Positions 1 through 7,113 of a DNA stretch of 12,059 nt are shown in pieces (the stretch's first letter is position 1; each line of letters starts with the position of its first letter). The notes beneath the pieces were generated by a model. It was not told the origin of the DNA. It searched no databases and was given only the letters and a program-made list of their open reading frames with translations. A program made the translations under genes and the position numbers. Origin of the DNA: RGIG6904 sp024680835 (lineage in GTDB: Bacteria; Bacillota; Clostridia; Lachnospirales; Lachnospiraceae); NCBI GenBank assembly GCA_024680835.1, contig JAILBP010000253.1:1-12059 (forward strand), written 5' to 3'.

Positions 1-433
1 CATAAGGGAAATTGCCGTATCTGATGCGCCCGGTTGTCAGGTCGATGCGTGCATCGGACCTGAATTCGCAACCCATACAGTCTTTTAAGACCGGTTTCTG
101 CCTGCTGCCCGCAGCCTCTATTTTACCCGTCTCTGACCTGCTGCCGGATCCAACCGCCATATGATCATCTCCCCGGATCACAGATACCGGCACTATATCC
201 GCAACATAATATCCCTTTCTCGTGACAGAATCCAGATACCCCTCCATCACAAGCTGCTCATATGCATTCTGCACTGTGATCAGGCTGACTCCGTACTCAC
301 GCGCCAGCATGCGCTTCGAAGGCATTTTCTCTCCTGCCCGCAGGATACCGCTCTTTATATCATCCCTTATGCTCCTGTACAGAAATTCATAGATCGGCAT
401 ATCTCCGCGGTTTTCCAGATTATATTTTCTCAT
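1..433 (-). CDS. pdxR: MocR/PdxR-type GntR-family transcriptional regulator, N-terminal part (cut by left window edge)
   Basis: The frame starts with ATG at 433 behind an AGGATGGGG ribosome binding site and stays open to the window edge, giving 144 codons. Residues about 12-80 form a GntR-type winged helix: PIYEFLYRSIRDDIKSG, then the recognition region GEKMPSKRMLAREYGVSLIT, then a wing ending in KGYYV. A linker of about 45 residues follows, and around residue 130 the sequence IDLTTGRI resembles the start of the fold-type I aminotransferase domain of MocR regulators. That domain, which binds PLP in PdxR, lies outside the window. The divergent gene encodes a pyridoxal-family kinase, so a PLP-sensing regulator of vitamin B6 salvage is the natural reading; PdxR proteins control B6 genes and often their own. 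The symbol is inferred from this neighbourhood. A GabR-like or other MocR regulator cannot be excluded without the C-terminal domain. Confidence 0.85.
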   Translation of the reverse strand, partial: MRKYNLENRGDMPIYEFLYRSIRDDIKSGILRAGEKMPSKRMLAREYGVSLITVQNAYEQLVMEGYLDSVTRKGYYVADIVPVSVIRGDDHMAVGSGSRSETGKIEAAGSRQKPVLKDCMGCEFRSDARIDLTTGRIRYGNFPY

Positions 434-448
434 AAGCCCCATCCTGGT

Positions 449-454
449 ATTATA
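449..454 (-). promoter_or_regulatory. Candidate -10 element of the pdxR-like gene
   Basis: A consensus TATAAT on the minus strand lies 15 bp upstream of the regulator's start codon, giving a very short 5' leader. The -35 region at 17-bp spacing (472-477) is AT-rich, has no consensus hexamer, and falls inside the 465-492 palindrome. Confidence 0.5.
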
Positions 455-464
455 AAATAATCAC

Positions 465-492
465 AAATTGGTTATATCAATATAACCAATTT
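465..492. promoter_or_regulatory. Perfect inverted repeat, candidate PdxR operator between divergent genes
   Basis: Two perfect 13-bp arms, AAATTGGTTATAT (465-477) and ATATAACCAATTT (480-492), are separated by CA. The palindrome lies between the divergent regulator and kinase genes. It starts 10 bp upstream of a TATAAT -10 hexamer for the regulator (454-449, minus strand) and ends 2 bp before a possible TATTAT -10 for the kinase (495-500, plus strand). It therefore covers both -35 regions, and no good -35 hexamer is visible for either promoter. A protein bound here could repress or activate both genes. MocR regulators usually bind direct and inverted repeats in such divergent spacers; that PdxR binds this one is inference. 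Confidence 0.7.
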
Positions 493-522
493 AGTATTAT
501 TTTGCAATATATGATTTGAGAA

Positions 523-639
523 TCACAAGGAGGAAGTTACTATTCACAGCCAATATCATACAGACAGGCATATGCCAGCTTGCTGGCAAATATGACTGGC
601 TGTATGATATTGACTGGAATCAGTCACAGGAGGAGCACA
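523..639 (+). promoter_or_regulatory. Structured 5' leader of the pdxK-like gene with duplicated Shine-Dalgarno segments
   Basis: The leader holds a long hairpin. CAATATCATACAG (551-563) pairs perfectly with CTGTATGATATTG (600-612). A further 3 bp outside (547-549 with 614-616) come after one mismatch. Inside there is a second stem, CATAT-GCCAGC, TT loop, GCTGGC-AA-ATATG (569-594). A third hairpin, TGACTG-GAAT-CAGTCA (611-626), overlaps the foot of the big stem, so the two cannot form fully together, and it ends just before the real ribosome binding site AGGAGG (628-633). A second strong Shine-Dalgarno, AAGGAGG (527-533), has no usable start codon behind it. Both Shine-Dalgarnos sit in near-identical contexts, TCACAAGGAGGA (523-534) and TCACAGGAGGA (624-634). 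This may be a cis-regulatory RNA or the footprint of a small inserted palindromic element. Confidence 0.6.
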
Positions 640-1476
640 ATGAAGAGAATAATCACCATCCAGGACGTGAGCTGCCTGGGAAAATGCAGCCTTACAGTTG
701 CACTGCCCATAATATCAGCCATGGGCGTTGAGACAGCCATCATCCCCACTGCCGTATTGTCAACACATACTCAGTTTTCGAATTTCACCTTCCACGACCT
801 AACGGATGAAATGGATCCCATAAAGGATCACTGGAAAAAAGAAGGCTTTAAGTTTGATGCAATATATACCGGATACCTGGGTTCCGACAGGCAGATTGAG
901 ATCGTATCCGACTATTTTGATACATTTAGGGGCGATAACACCGTGATCGTCATGGATCCGGCAATGGCCGACAACGGAAAACTTTACGCGGGATTCGACG
1001 AGTTTTTTGCGAAAAAAATGGCTACACTCTGCGCAAAGGCCGACATAATACTGCCCAATATATCCGAGGCATGCTTTATGTTAGGCGAAGAGTATCCCGG
1101 AGAAGACGCAGATGAAGCCACCATAAAAGACCTAATCGAAAAGCTCACTGCCCTCGGTGCAAGATACAGCGTCATCACGGGCACCACATTTGCTGACGGA
1201 ACATTCGGTTTCACCGGCTACGATGCTAAAGAGAAGAAATATTTCTCTTACGGAACGCAGAAGGTCAACTGGAAATCCCATGGGACAGGCGACGTTTTTG
1301 CCAGCGCAGCTACAGGCGCACTCATGAACGGTTTCAATGTATACAACTCATTGAAGATCGCAGCAGATTACACCTGCGCATGCATCCGTAACACTTTCGA
1401 AGATCCGGAGAAAGTTGACTACGCAGTAAATTTTGAGGCAGAAATACCTTATCTTTTAAAACTTATCGGCAAATAA
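640..1476 (+). CDS. pdxK: Pyridoxine/pyridoxal/pyridoxamine kinase (PfkB/ribokinase superfamily)
   Basis: A 278-residue cytoplasmic kinase that phosphorylates the 5' hydroxyl of B6 vitamers with ATP, feeding pyridoxal phosphate salvage. The start at 640 has AGGAGG six bases upstream. In-frame upstream codons (from TTG at 580) lie inside the leader hairpin and have no binding site. Visible hallmarks are the N-terminal strand MKRIITIQDVSCLGKCS, an early substrate loop around THTQFSNF (42-49), GYLGS (78-82), DPAMAD (106-111), the NxxE-type metal motif in PNISEA (139-144), and the anion-hole/catalytic motif HGTGD (214-218), Asp218 being the expected base. Length fits the PdxK/PdxY family. It is divergent from a MocR/PdxR-type regulator and followed by its own terminator, so it appears monocistronic. 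Which B6 vitamer it prefers cannot be read from the sequence. Confidence 0.9.
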   Translation: MKRIITIQDVSCLGKCSLTVALPIISAMGVETAIIPTAVLSTHTQFSNFTFHDLTDEMDPIKDHWKKEGFKFDAIYTGYLGSDRQIEIVSDYFDTFRGDNTVIVMDPAMADNGKLYAGFDEFFAKKMATLCAKADIILPNISEACFMLGEEYPGEDADEATIKDLIEKLTALGARYSVITGTTFADGTFGFTGYDAKEKKYFSYGTQKVNWKSHGTGDVFASAATGALMNGFNVYNSLKIAADYTCACIRNTFEDPEKVDYAVNFEAEIPYLLKLIGK

Positions 1477-1487
1477 ATACAGACTAT

Positions 1488-1522
1488 CAAAAACCGGGGA
1501 ATATCCTTCCCCGGTTTTTTTT
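1488..1522 (+). terminator. Rho-independent terminator of the pdxK-like gene
   Basis: An 11-bp perfect stem, AAACCGGGGAA (1491-1501) with TTCCCCGGTTT (1507-1517) around loop TATCC, runs directly into a T tract ending at 1522. It starts 12 bp after the kinase stop codon. The A-rich run before it means it could also act weakly on the other strand. Confidence 0.93.
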
Positions 1523-1543
1523 CATTTTTATATGAAATAGTCT

Positions 1544-1572
1544 TTCAGACCGATATCATTCTGTGATACAAT
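1544..1572 (+). promoter_or_regulatory. Candidate promoter of the SGNH lipoprotein gene
   Basis: TTCAGA (1544-1549) and TACAAT (1567-1572) are spaced by 17 bp, matching the vegetative consensus at 4/6 and 5/6 positions. A small dyad, TATCA-N5-TGATA, spans 1554-1568 between them. It implies a leader of about 100 bases before the ATG at 1681. The rest of the 1523-1680 spacer is AT-rich, and I see nothing else in it except the AAAGGA ribosome binding site at 1666-1671. Confidence 0.4.
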
Positions 1573-1680
1573 ATCCATGCAACCACAGCAAAACTTATGA
1601 TGTAAGGATAAACCACGGTACAACCCGTAAATTTCATTTTAACCCTTAAATTATTTTTATTAAAGAAAGGACCTCATTTC

Positions 1681-3108
1681 ATGAAAAGAAGACTGGCTTT
1701 ATTACTGATCTCTGCTTTGACTCTGAATATTTTCAGCGGTTGCTCATCAACACAAACCTTAAAAAGCGAAAACACCGGATCCAATACAACCGACACCGCC
1801 TCTGCCGTGACAGCAGATGAAATCCGGGACGATGAAAACCTGCCCGCGGACGCGAACACGGATACAGAGACTGCCGGCAGTACAGATGCAGATAAAGATG
1901 TTGAAACGGACGACAAAACAGACGATACCCAAAAAGAGGAAACAGCCTCCGAACAGGAAAGCTCAGACGACGTCACACCGGGTATGACGGAGGATATGCT
2001 GGCTCGTTCGATCCATTTTCCCGGAGACACATCAAGACTTGCATCAAAACTAAAAAAAGCCAGGGATGACAACACTTCCGACCTTAACATTGTATTTTTA
2101 GGTGATTCAATAACAGCCGGATCGACCACATCCAAACCTGAGTATGCTTTTGTAAACCGTGTTAAAACCTGGTGCCGTAATAACATCAGCAAAAATACCA
2201 ATGTTACCAACTCCGGCATCGGGGCCACCAACTCATATCTTGGTGTTCATCGCCTTGAACGTGATGTTTTCGCTTATTCGCCGGATATAATCTTTGTGGA
2301 ATTTATCAATGACACCGGTGATCAGTTCTATAAAGCGACTATGGAAAGCCTGATCCGGCGTTGCCTTGCATATGAAAACGATCCCGCCGTCATACTCATA
2401 GAAATGTCATTGGACGGTGGCGGCAATGCACAGGATCTGCATGATCCTTCAGCCGAATACTACGGGGTACCGGTACTCTCGTATCACGATGCCATCACTC
2501 CGGAGATCAGTGAAGGCAACATCTCCTTCAGGTCATCGGATTCGAATCCCGCAAATACAGACGGTCTGTCTCCTGACGGAACTCATCCAAACGATCTTGG
2601 ACATCTGATGGTATTTCAGATGATCCGTGATTTTCTGGAAAGCACTCTCAATGAGACAGCCGACCCTGAAACTGTCACTCCTTTTGACGCTTCCTCAGAT
2701 TCCATAACGGGGGATATATATAAAAATGCAAAAATATCCGACAGGACCACAGATGATTACTCTATAGTCTCATCGGAAGGATTCGAGGATGCCAGCACAG
2801 CATGGTATTTTCCAAACGGCTGGTCCGCCTCTCAGGACGGCGCCACCATTACTTTCAAAATGGAATTCCAAAATCTTGGCATGCTGTACTACAAAACAAC
2901 CGACAAAAAAACCGGAATTGCACATATAGTAATTGACGGAGAAGATATAACAGATGTTAACGGTGATTTTCCGAACGGCTGGGGAGACTATGCAGCCTCC
3001 ACCGAGCTTTACCGTTCCGACAAGAGCACGGAACATACTGTAACTGTCACCATAAAGGGCGATGACACCCGTCAGAGATTTGAAATCTTAGGCTGGCTGA
3101 TATCGTAA
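1681..3108 (+). CDS. Secreted SGNH/GDSL-family esterase lipoprotein with C-terminal beta-sandwich-like domain
   Basis: 475 residues. Residues 1-21 are a lipoprotein signal: basic MKRR, a hydrophobic core, and lipobox FSGC with Cys21 as lipidation site, so it is expected outside the cell, anchored in the membrane. Residues 22-105 are an Asp/Glu/Thr/Ser-rich low-complexity linker. About 135-325 is the SGNH hydrolase domain: block I FLGDSITAG (Ser143), block II SGIGATNS (Gly near 179-181), block III FIND (Asn210), and block V SPDGTHPND (Asp299, His302), so all catalytic positions are present. Residues 345-475 contain no catalytic motif and look beta-rich (repeated hydrophobic strands, NGW twice), like a carbohydrate-binding or galactose-binding-like module. 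A role in deacylating plant polysaccharide such as acetylated xylan would fit the GH43 neighbour, but the substrate is not shown by sequence. AAAGGA lies nine bases before the ATG. Confidence 0.88.
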   Translation: MKRRLALLLISALTLNIFSGCSSTQTLKSENTGSNTTDTASAVTADEIRDDENLPADANTDTETAGSTDADKDVETDDKTDDTQKEETASEQESSDDVTPGMTEDMLARSIHFPGDTSRLASKLKKARDDNTSDLNIVFLGDSITAGSTTSKPEYAFVNRVKTWCRNNISKNTNVTNSGIGATNSYLGVHRLERDVFAYSPDIIFVEFINDTGDQFYKATMESLIRRCLAYENDPAVILIEMSLDGGGNAQDLHDPSAEYYGVPVLSYHDAITPEISEGNISFRSSDSNPANTDGLSPDGTHPNDLGHLMVFQMIRDFLESTLNETADPETVTPFDASSDSITGDIYKNAKISDRTTDDYSIVSSEGFEDASTAWYFPNGWSASQDGATITFKMEFQNLGMLYYKTTDKKTGIAHIVIDGEDITDVNGDFPNGWGDYAASTELYRSDKSTEHTVTVTIKGDDTRQRFEILGWLIS

Positions 3109-3123
3109 TACAGCCACAAACAT

Positions 3124-3176
3124 AAAAAACAAGATCACAACACGGTTGCGTGTTATAGCACCGTTTGCGATCTTGT
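3124..3176 (-). terminator. Rho-independent terminator of the GH43 gene (between convergent genes)
   Basis: Read on the minus strand, ACAAGATC (3176-3169) begins an imperfect stem that closes with GATCTTGT (3136-3129) and is followed by a run of T (3129-3124). One mismatch and an unequal CAA/CGGT section interrupt the stem. It lies 20 bp past the GH43 stop codon. On the plus strand no T run follows the hairpin, so it would serve the upstream lipoprotein gene only weakly. Confidence 0.75.
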
Positions 3177-3195
3177 CAGTATATGGATCTGTTCT

Positions 3196-4176
3196 TTAGT
3201 TGTGATCATAAGGGAAGATGGTGTCTATCGTACCGTCTTCATGAATGGTAAGCTTTGTATACTTAACGCAGCGCTTATGAGAAATACCTCCCGAATACTC
3301 GCTGTCGTGATAGAACAGGTACCACTCTCCGTCTATCTCCACGATGGAATGATGTGTGGTCCATCCTATAACAGGTTCCATGATCCTGCCCTTATATGTG
3401 AAGGGACCTGCGGGATCGTCCCCCTCTGCGTAGCAAAGATAATGTGTTGTACCGGTTGAATACGAGAGATAATACCTGCCGTTGAACTTATGCATCCAGG
3501 GACCTTCAAAATATCTCCTGTCCTCATCCTTCGCCTTTATCACTTCACCGTTCTCATCAAGGATGTGGATCATTTTAGGCGCTGCCTTAAATCCGGTCAT
3601 ATCCTCCTTAAACTCTGCAAAAAGAGGTCCAAGTGAAGGCTCATCACCTTCCGGTCGATGCTCATCCGGATTAAAGCTTCCGGACTGCCACATCTCAAGC
3701 TGTCCACCCCAGAGTCCGCCGTTATAGCAGTATATCCTGCCATCATCGTCCTTTAAAACAGCGGGATCGATACTGTAGCTTCCCTCGATATAATTGTCCT
3801 GCGGCTTAAACGGTCCTACAGGTGAATCCGACTCAGCCACTCCTATACGGAATATCTCATCCTTATCCTTCGCCGGAAATACAAGGTAGTATTTGCCATT
3901 AACCTCAACAGCATCGGGAGCCCAAAGCTGTCTTCCGACCCAGGGAACATCCTTCTCATGAAGGGCAACTCCGTTATCCACACACTCACTGTCAAGGGAG
4001 TCCATAGACAGGATGTGGTAATCCTCCATTTTGTACTGTTCTCCGTCATCGTCTTCCGGACAGTCCCAGTCAAAATCATGTGACGGATAAATATATATCT
4101 TTCCGTTAAACACATGGGCAGAGGGGTCAGCGGTATAGATGTTTGTTACCAGTGGTTTTCTCTCGTTTTTTCTCAT
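3196..4176 (-). CDS. Glycoside hydrolase family 43 protein (beta-xylosidase / alpha-L-arabinofuranosidase type)
   Basis: 326 residues, close to a single five-bladed beta-propeller GH43 domain with no accessory module. The three expected acidic residues are visible: general base Asp17 in YTADPSAHV, pKa-modulating Asp137 in SIDPAVL, and general acid Glu224 in RYFEGPWMHK. A conserved-looking HHSIVE (275-280) near the end would supply the central histidine of the propeller. The propeller blades repeat the pattern NGKYYLVF / NGRYYLSYS / DGEWYLFYH. There is no signal peptide, so it should act inside the cell on imported oligosaccharides. The family cleaves xylo- and arabino-oligosaccharides; the exact substrate cannot be decided here. 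A GAGG ribosome binding site lies nine bases before the ATG. It lies downstream of a histidine kinase gene and a broken probable binding-protein gene, 123 bp away, and ends at its own terminator. Confidence 0.9.
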   Translation of the reverse strand: MRKNERKPLVTNIYTADPSAHVFNGKIYIYPSHDFDWDCPEDDDGEQYKMEDYHILSMDSLDSECVDNGVALHEKDVPWVGRQLWAPDAVEVNGKYYLVFPAKDKDEIFRIGVAESDSPVGPFKPQDNYIEGSYSIDPAVLKDDDGRIYCYNGGLWGGQLEMWQSGSFNPDEHRPEGDEPSLGPLFAEFKEDMTGFKAAPKMIHILDENGEVIKAKDEDRRYFEGPWMHKFNGRYYLSYSTGTTHYLCYAEGDDPAGPFTYKGRIMEPVIGWTTHHSIVEIDGEWYLFYHDSEYSGGISHKRCVKYTKLTIHEDGTIDTIFPYDHN

Positions 4177-4238
4177 TTTTCAATCCTCATAAATGTGTAA
4201 ACTGCGGGGTTACGAAAACTATAATTTAAAATGCCACA

Positions 4239-4264
4239 TTTTTGAGAATATTACTTATCAAAAA
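4239..4264. repeat. Short inverted repeat upstream of the GH43 gene
   Basis: TTTTTGA (4239-4245) and TCAAAAA (4258-4264) are inverted arms 12 bp apart, about 60-90 bp upstream of the GH43 start. On the minus strand a TATAGT hexamer lies closer to the gene, in TTATAGTTTTCG near 4218-4224, but no convincing -35 was found. It may be a regulator site for the glycosidase gene; nothing identifies the regulator. Confidence 0.3.
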
Positions 4265-4299
4265 CTGTTATCCACTTCACTAATATTGCTATCTGAAAA

Positions 4300-4517
4300 T
4301 CATTCCTGGGTAAAACTGCCATATCCTGCCACTGCATCGTCTATTGTCATCTCGCCTGTTCCTACCCGGTAAACAGCCTGTCTTAACTGAATGACTGCAT
4401 CATCCGTAAGCCCTATCACTTCAGGAGACAGGATCCGCGATTCCGGAACATTTCCGATCATGTTGTTATAGTCATCAACAACACTAAAAATACACTAAGT
4501 CTCCTTTTCTTGGTCAT
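4300..4517 (-). pseudogene. Internally deleted gene, probable extracellular solute-binding lipoprotein remnant
   Basis: An ATG at 4517 overlaps the TGA of the histidine kinase gene (ATGA, translational coupling) behind GGAGAGGAG. It encodes MTKKRRLSVFLVLLMTITT and stops at 4458: a basic start plus hydrophobic core, as in a signal peptide, broken off. Starting in another frame, open from 4494 and with ATG at 4461, 53 codons run to a stop at 4300 and include SPEVIGLTDDAVIQLRQAVY and GEMTIDDAVAGYGSF. This resembles the C-terminal helices of sugar ABC-transporter binding proteins. The sense frame changes between 4485 and 4458 and the whole middle of the protein is missing, as expected from a deletion of roughly 1 kb. 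The identity as a binding protein is my recognition of the tail and is not certain. The alternative is two unrelated small frames, but the coupled start with a signal-like sequence argues for a real former gene. Confidence 0.6.
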
Positions 4518-7048
4518 CTCCTCTCCTCCCTGATCCTTCGGATTTCTTTGATAACCAGTTTCATATCAACAGGCTTTGCAATATGCCCGTTCATACCTGC
4601 ATTCAGGCATTCTGTAATGTTTTCCGAGAACGCGTCTGCAGTCATAGCTACGATGGGAATGGATGATGCCCATGGATCCTCCAGTTTGCGGATCGCTCTT
4701 GCGGCGTCGAGACCATTCATCTCCGGCATCTGCACATCCATAAATATAAGCTCATAGCTGTCCTCCACGGCTTTGCTCATCATATCCACACAAAGCCTGC
4801 CGTTTTCCGCACGGTCCGCAGTCATTCCGAACATTGCCAGCATTGTGGATATGATCTTCCAGTTGATATCATTATCCTCTGCCACCAGAATGTTAAGTCC
4901 CTTCAGGTCCGAATAATCATCCTCCGGCTCAAGGGATTTCGACTCTTTTCCGATGAGCGCATTGATCTTGTCATAGAGCGTAGACTTGAAAAGCGGTTTG
5001 CTGACAAAACCATTGGCTCCGGCAGCCTTTGCCATATCCTCGATATCCGACCAGTCGTACGAAGATATCAGTAATATGGGGATATCCGTTCCGATTTCCG
5101 ACCGGATCCTTTTGATGGTTTCAATTCCATCAATTTCAGGCATCTTCCAGTCCATTATGATGACGTTGTAATCCCGTCCGGAAAGATGTCTGTGTTCTAT
5201 CATGCCTATGGCTTCCATTCCGTCTCCCGCCTGCTCCACCGTTGCGCCAAGAGATTCCAGCGTGTCGACAGCCGTTTCCAGCAAGATCTCATCGTCGTCA
5301 ACGATCAGGACATCGACAGGTTCAAGCCGCATATCCTCACGCTGCCTTTCAGCCACAGGGATATCCAGCGTGACAATGAAGGTTGTGCCTTTTCCCTGCT
5401 CGCTTTGACATTCTATGGTTCCGCCCAGCAGTTCCACCATCTGCTTTGTAATAGCAAGACCGAGACCGGTTCCCTGAATGCTGTTGACTCGGCTGTCCAC
5501 CTGGCGTGAGAAGGGCTGGTACATGTTTTCCATGAATTCCGGACTCATACCGATACCTGTATCTGCCACTGTATAAGTCAGCCTTATGTGATCCGGCATA
5601 TCGCTCTTATCCTCGCGAAGGTCGACACTTACACCGCCTCCGGGTTCCGTATATTTTATTGCATTGGAGAGGATGTTTATATAGATCTGATTTAGACGAA
5701 GCTGATCTGTATACAGATACTCCTTTTCCATCCGATTGATGTGAAAACTGAATTCAATGTTCTTTTCCTTGATCATGGGCTGGGAAATATTCACCAGATT
5801 CTCAACCGTCTCTACAATGGAGAATGTCAGCGGGCTTATTTTGAGTTTTCCGCTCTCCACCTTCGATATATCCAGAATATCGTTGATCAGAGTCAGCAGG
5901 TGATTGCTGGCAAGACTGATCTTTCGAAGACTGTCCCCGGTAGACTCCACATCACCGAGATTTTTCTCGGCGATGGTCGTAAGGCCTATGATGGCATTCA
6001 TAGGAGTGCGGATATCGTGGGACATGGTAGACAGGAAATCGGTCTTCGCCTTATTGGCAGACTCGGCTTTTCTGGCGGTTATCTGAAGCCGCTTATTAAG
6101 GTACAGCATATAGAACATGTCACATAGAAATAAGATCAGCAACCCCACAGAAACCACACCGCTCAATACCCAGTTCCCCGTTTCTGTAATGAGATCATCC
6201 GCAGGCACAAATCCCAAAAGTGTCCAGCCGGCGGTGGCCGACATGGGAGTGTAAGCCAGAATGCACTCCTGTCCATGGGAATTTATCATCGTAACCGAGC
6301 CCGTTGATGAAGTGATCCTGTCAAACAGTTCCCTGGACGACTCAGGATCCGTCGTATTGTAGGATTTATAAAACTCAAAAAATCCCGAGTTCTTAAAGCT
6401 GTTTCCCTTGAGGATGTAATCACCGTTGGCGTCTATCATGGACAATTCGGCATTCACAAGCTCTGTCTGCGGAAGGATCCATTTCTGCTCCAATGCAGAT
6501 ACAGGGATCACACGCAGCAAAACCGCCGCAGTCATGGTATCACTCCCGGGATCATACAATCTTACTTTGTTACAGAAAGCCAGAGATTGCTCACCGTTCA
6601 TTGGGTTGGTGTAAGCACGCGTAATATTGATGGATTCACCGATCTCATCGATCCAATCCGCCTTTTTCAAGAGGTCCAGCCTCTCATAGGAAACTTCATA
6701 GTCACCATCCGTACCGAGTTTCGGACGGGTTGAGAGTCCTGTGAGTGAACCGAGGGAAATAATATGCCCCGATGTATTCCCCAGCACATGGGATGCACGT
6801 ATAAAGCTGACAGCCTCTTCCATAGTCATGGTCCGGCTGTTAATGTACTGCGCCCATACATCGCATATTCTCTGCTCGCCTTCCAGATAGTTTTCGGTCA
6901 CGCGCTCCATTGTGACCGTGGTATTCTCAAAATGCTCTATCTGCCTCCTGTATGCATCCTTGCTTTCGAACCGGGAGTAGAGAACGACAAAGATCAATAT
7001 GGCAGCCATGATGACTACATTTACAAAGATGATTAATGTTTTTTTCAT
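4514..7048 (-). CDS. Membrane-bound hybrid sensor histidine kinase with two C-terminal receiver domains
   Basis: 844 residues. Transmembrane helix 1 spans about 5-24, an extracellular sensor about 25-292 (probably a Cache-type fold; it ends with a GWTLLGFVP strand), and helix 2 about 293-317. HisKA follows with FLSTMSHDIRTPMN, phospho-accepting His344. HATPase_c has the N box around Asn458/Asn462 (NILSNAIKYT), DTGIG at 496-500 and GTGLGLAI at 526-533. Receiver 1 (about 577-700) has acidic DDD 584-586, phospho-Asp633 and Lys684. Receiver 2 (about 718-840) has Glu724/Asp725, phospho-Asp771 and Lys825. There is no Hpt or DNA-binding domain, so output must pass to another protein. The ATG at 7048 has GGAGG about 13 bases upstream, rather far. 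The gene overlaps the next frame, a broken probable solute-binding protein, by ATGA. Its ligand may be small and sugar-like, but this is inference from the neighbours only. Confidence 0.94.
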   Translation of the reverse strand: MKKTLIIFVNVVIMAAILIFVVLYSRFESKDAYRRQIEHFENTTVTMERVTENYLEGEQRICDVWAQYINSRTMTMEEAVSFIRASHVLGNTSGHIISLGSLTGLSTRPKLGTDGDYEVSYERLDLLKKADWIDEIGESINITRAYTNPMNGEQSLAFCNKVRLYDPGSDTMTAAVLLRVIPVSALEQKWILPQTELVNAELSMIDANGDYILKGNSFKNSGFFEFYKSYNTTDPESSRELFDRITSSTGSVTMINSHGQECILAYTPMSATAGWTLLGFVPADDLITETGNWVLSGVVSVGLLILFLCDMFYMLYLNKRLQITARKAESANKAKTDFLSTMSHDIRTPMNAIIGLTTIAEKNLGDVESTGDSLRKISLASNHLLTLINDILDISKVESGKLKISPLTFSIVETVENLVNISQPMIKEKNIEFSFHINRMEKEYLYTDQLRLNQIYINILSNAIKYTEPGGGVSVDLREDKSDMPDHIRLTYTVADTGIGMSPEFMENMYQPFSRQVDSRVNSIQGTGLGLAITKQMVELLGGTIECQSEQGKGTTFIVTLDIPVAERQREDMRLEPVDVLIVDDDEILLETAVDTLESLGATVEQAGDGMEAIGMIEHRHLSGRDYNVIIMDWKMPEIDGIETIKRIRSEIGTDIPILLISSYDWSDIEDMAKAAGANGFVSKPLFKSTLYDKINALIGKESKSLEPEDDYSDLKGLNILVAEDNDINWKIISTMLAMFGMTADRAENGRLCVDMMSKAVEDSYELIFMDVQMPEMNGLDAARAIRKLEDPWASSIPIVAMTADAFSENITECLNAGMNGHIAKPVDMKLVIKEIRRIREERR

Positions 7049-7074
7049 ATTCTGTCATATTCCTCCACCTCCCT

Positions 7075-7103
7075 ATAATATTACATTTTTGCATTTTATT
7101 AAA
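7075..7103 (-). promoter_or_regulatory. Weak candidate promoter for the histidine kinase gene
   Basis: In the 65-bp AT-rich gap after the permease gene, the minus strand reads TTTAAT (7103-7098), 17 bp, then TATTAT (7080-7075). The -10 is good (5/6), the -35 poor (3/6). No terminator is visible after the permease, so read-through from the exporter operon is equally possible. GGGAGG and GGAGG follow within 20 bases. Confidence 0.3.
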
Positions 7104-7113
7104 GCATTTTCTG

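Noticed and set aside
580..639. In-frame N-terminal extension of the kinase from TTG at 580
   Set aside because: The extension is encoded by the leader hairpin and has no ribosome binding site, while ATG 640 has AGGAGG at ideal spacing and matches the family N terminus.
516..731. Plus-strand frame starting at TTG just before the pdxK leader hairpin
   Set aside because: Its start precedes the Shine-Dalgarno at 527-533, it runs through the hairpin and then out of frame across the kinase gene, and its product shows no family features.
1674..2231. 185-codon minus-strand frame opposite the lipoprotein gene
   Set aside because: It is a serine/valine-rich shadow of the acidic linker read backwards; the plus-strand frame has a lipobox, a ribosome binding site and the full catalytic motifs.
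3129..3176. Reading the convergent hairpin as a terminator of the plus-strand lipoprotein gene
   Set aside because: The T run is present only on the minus strand; the plus-strand sequence after the stem is not T-rich.
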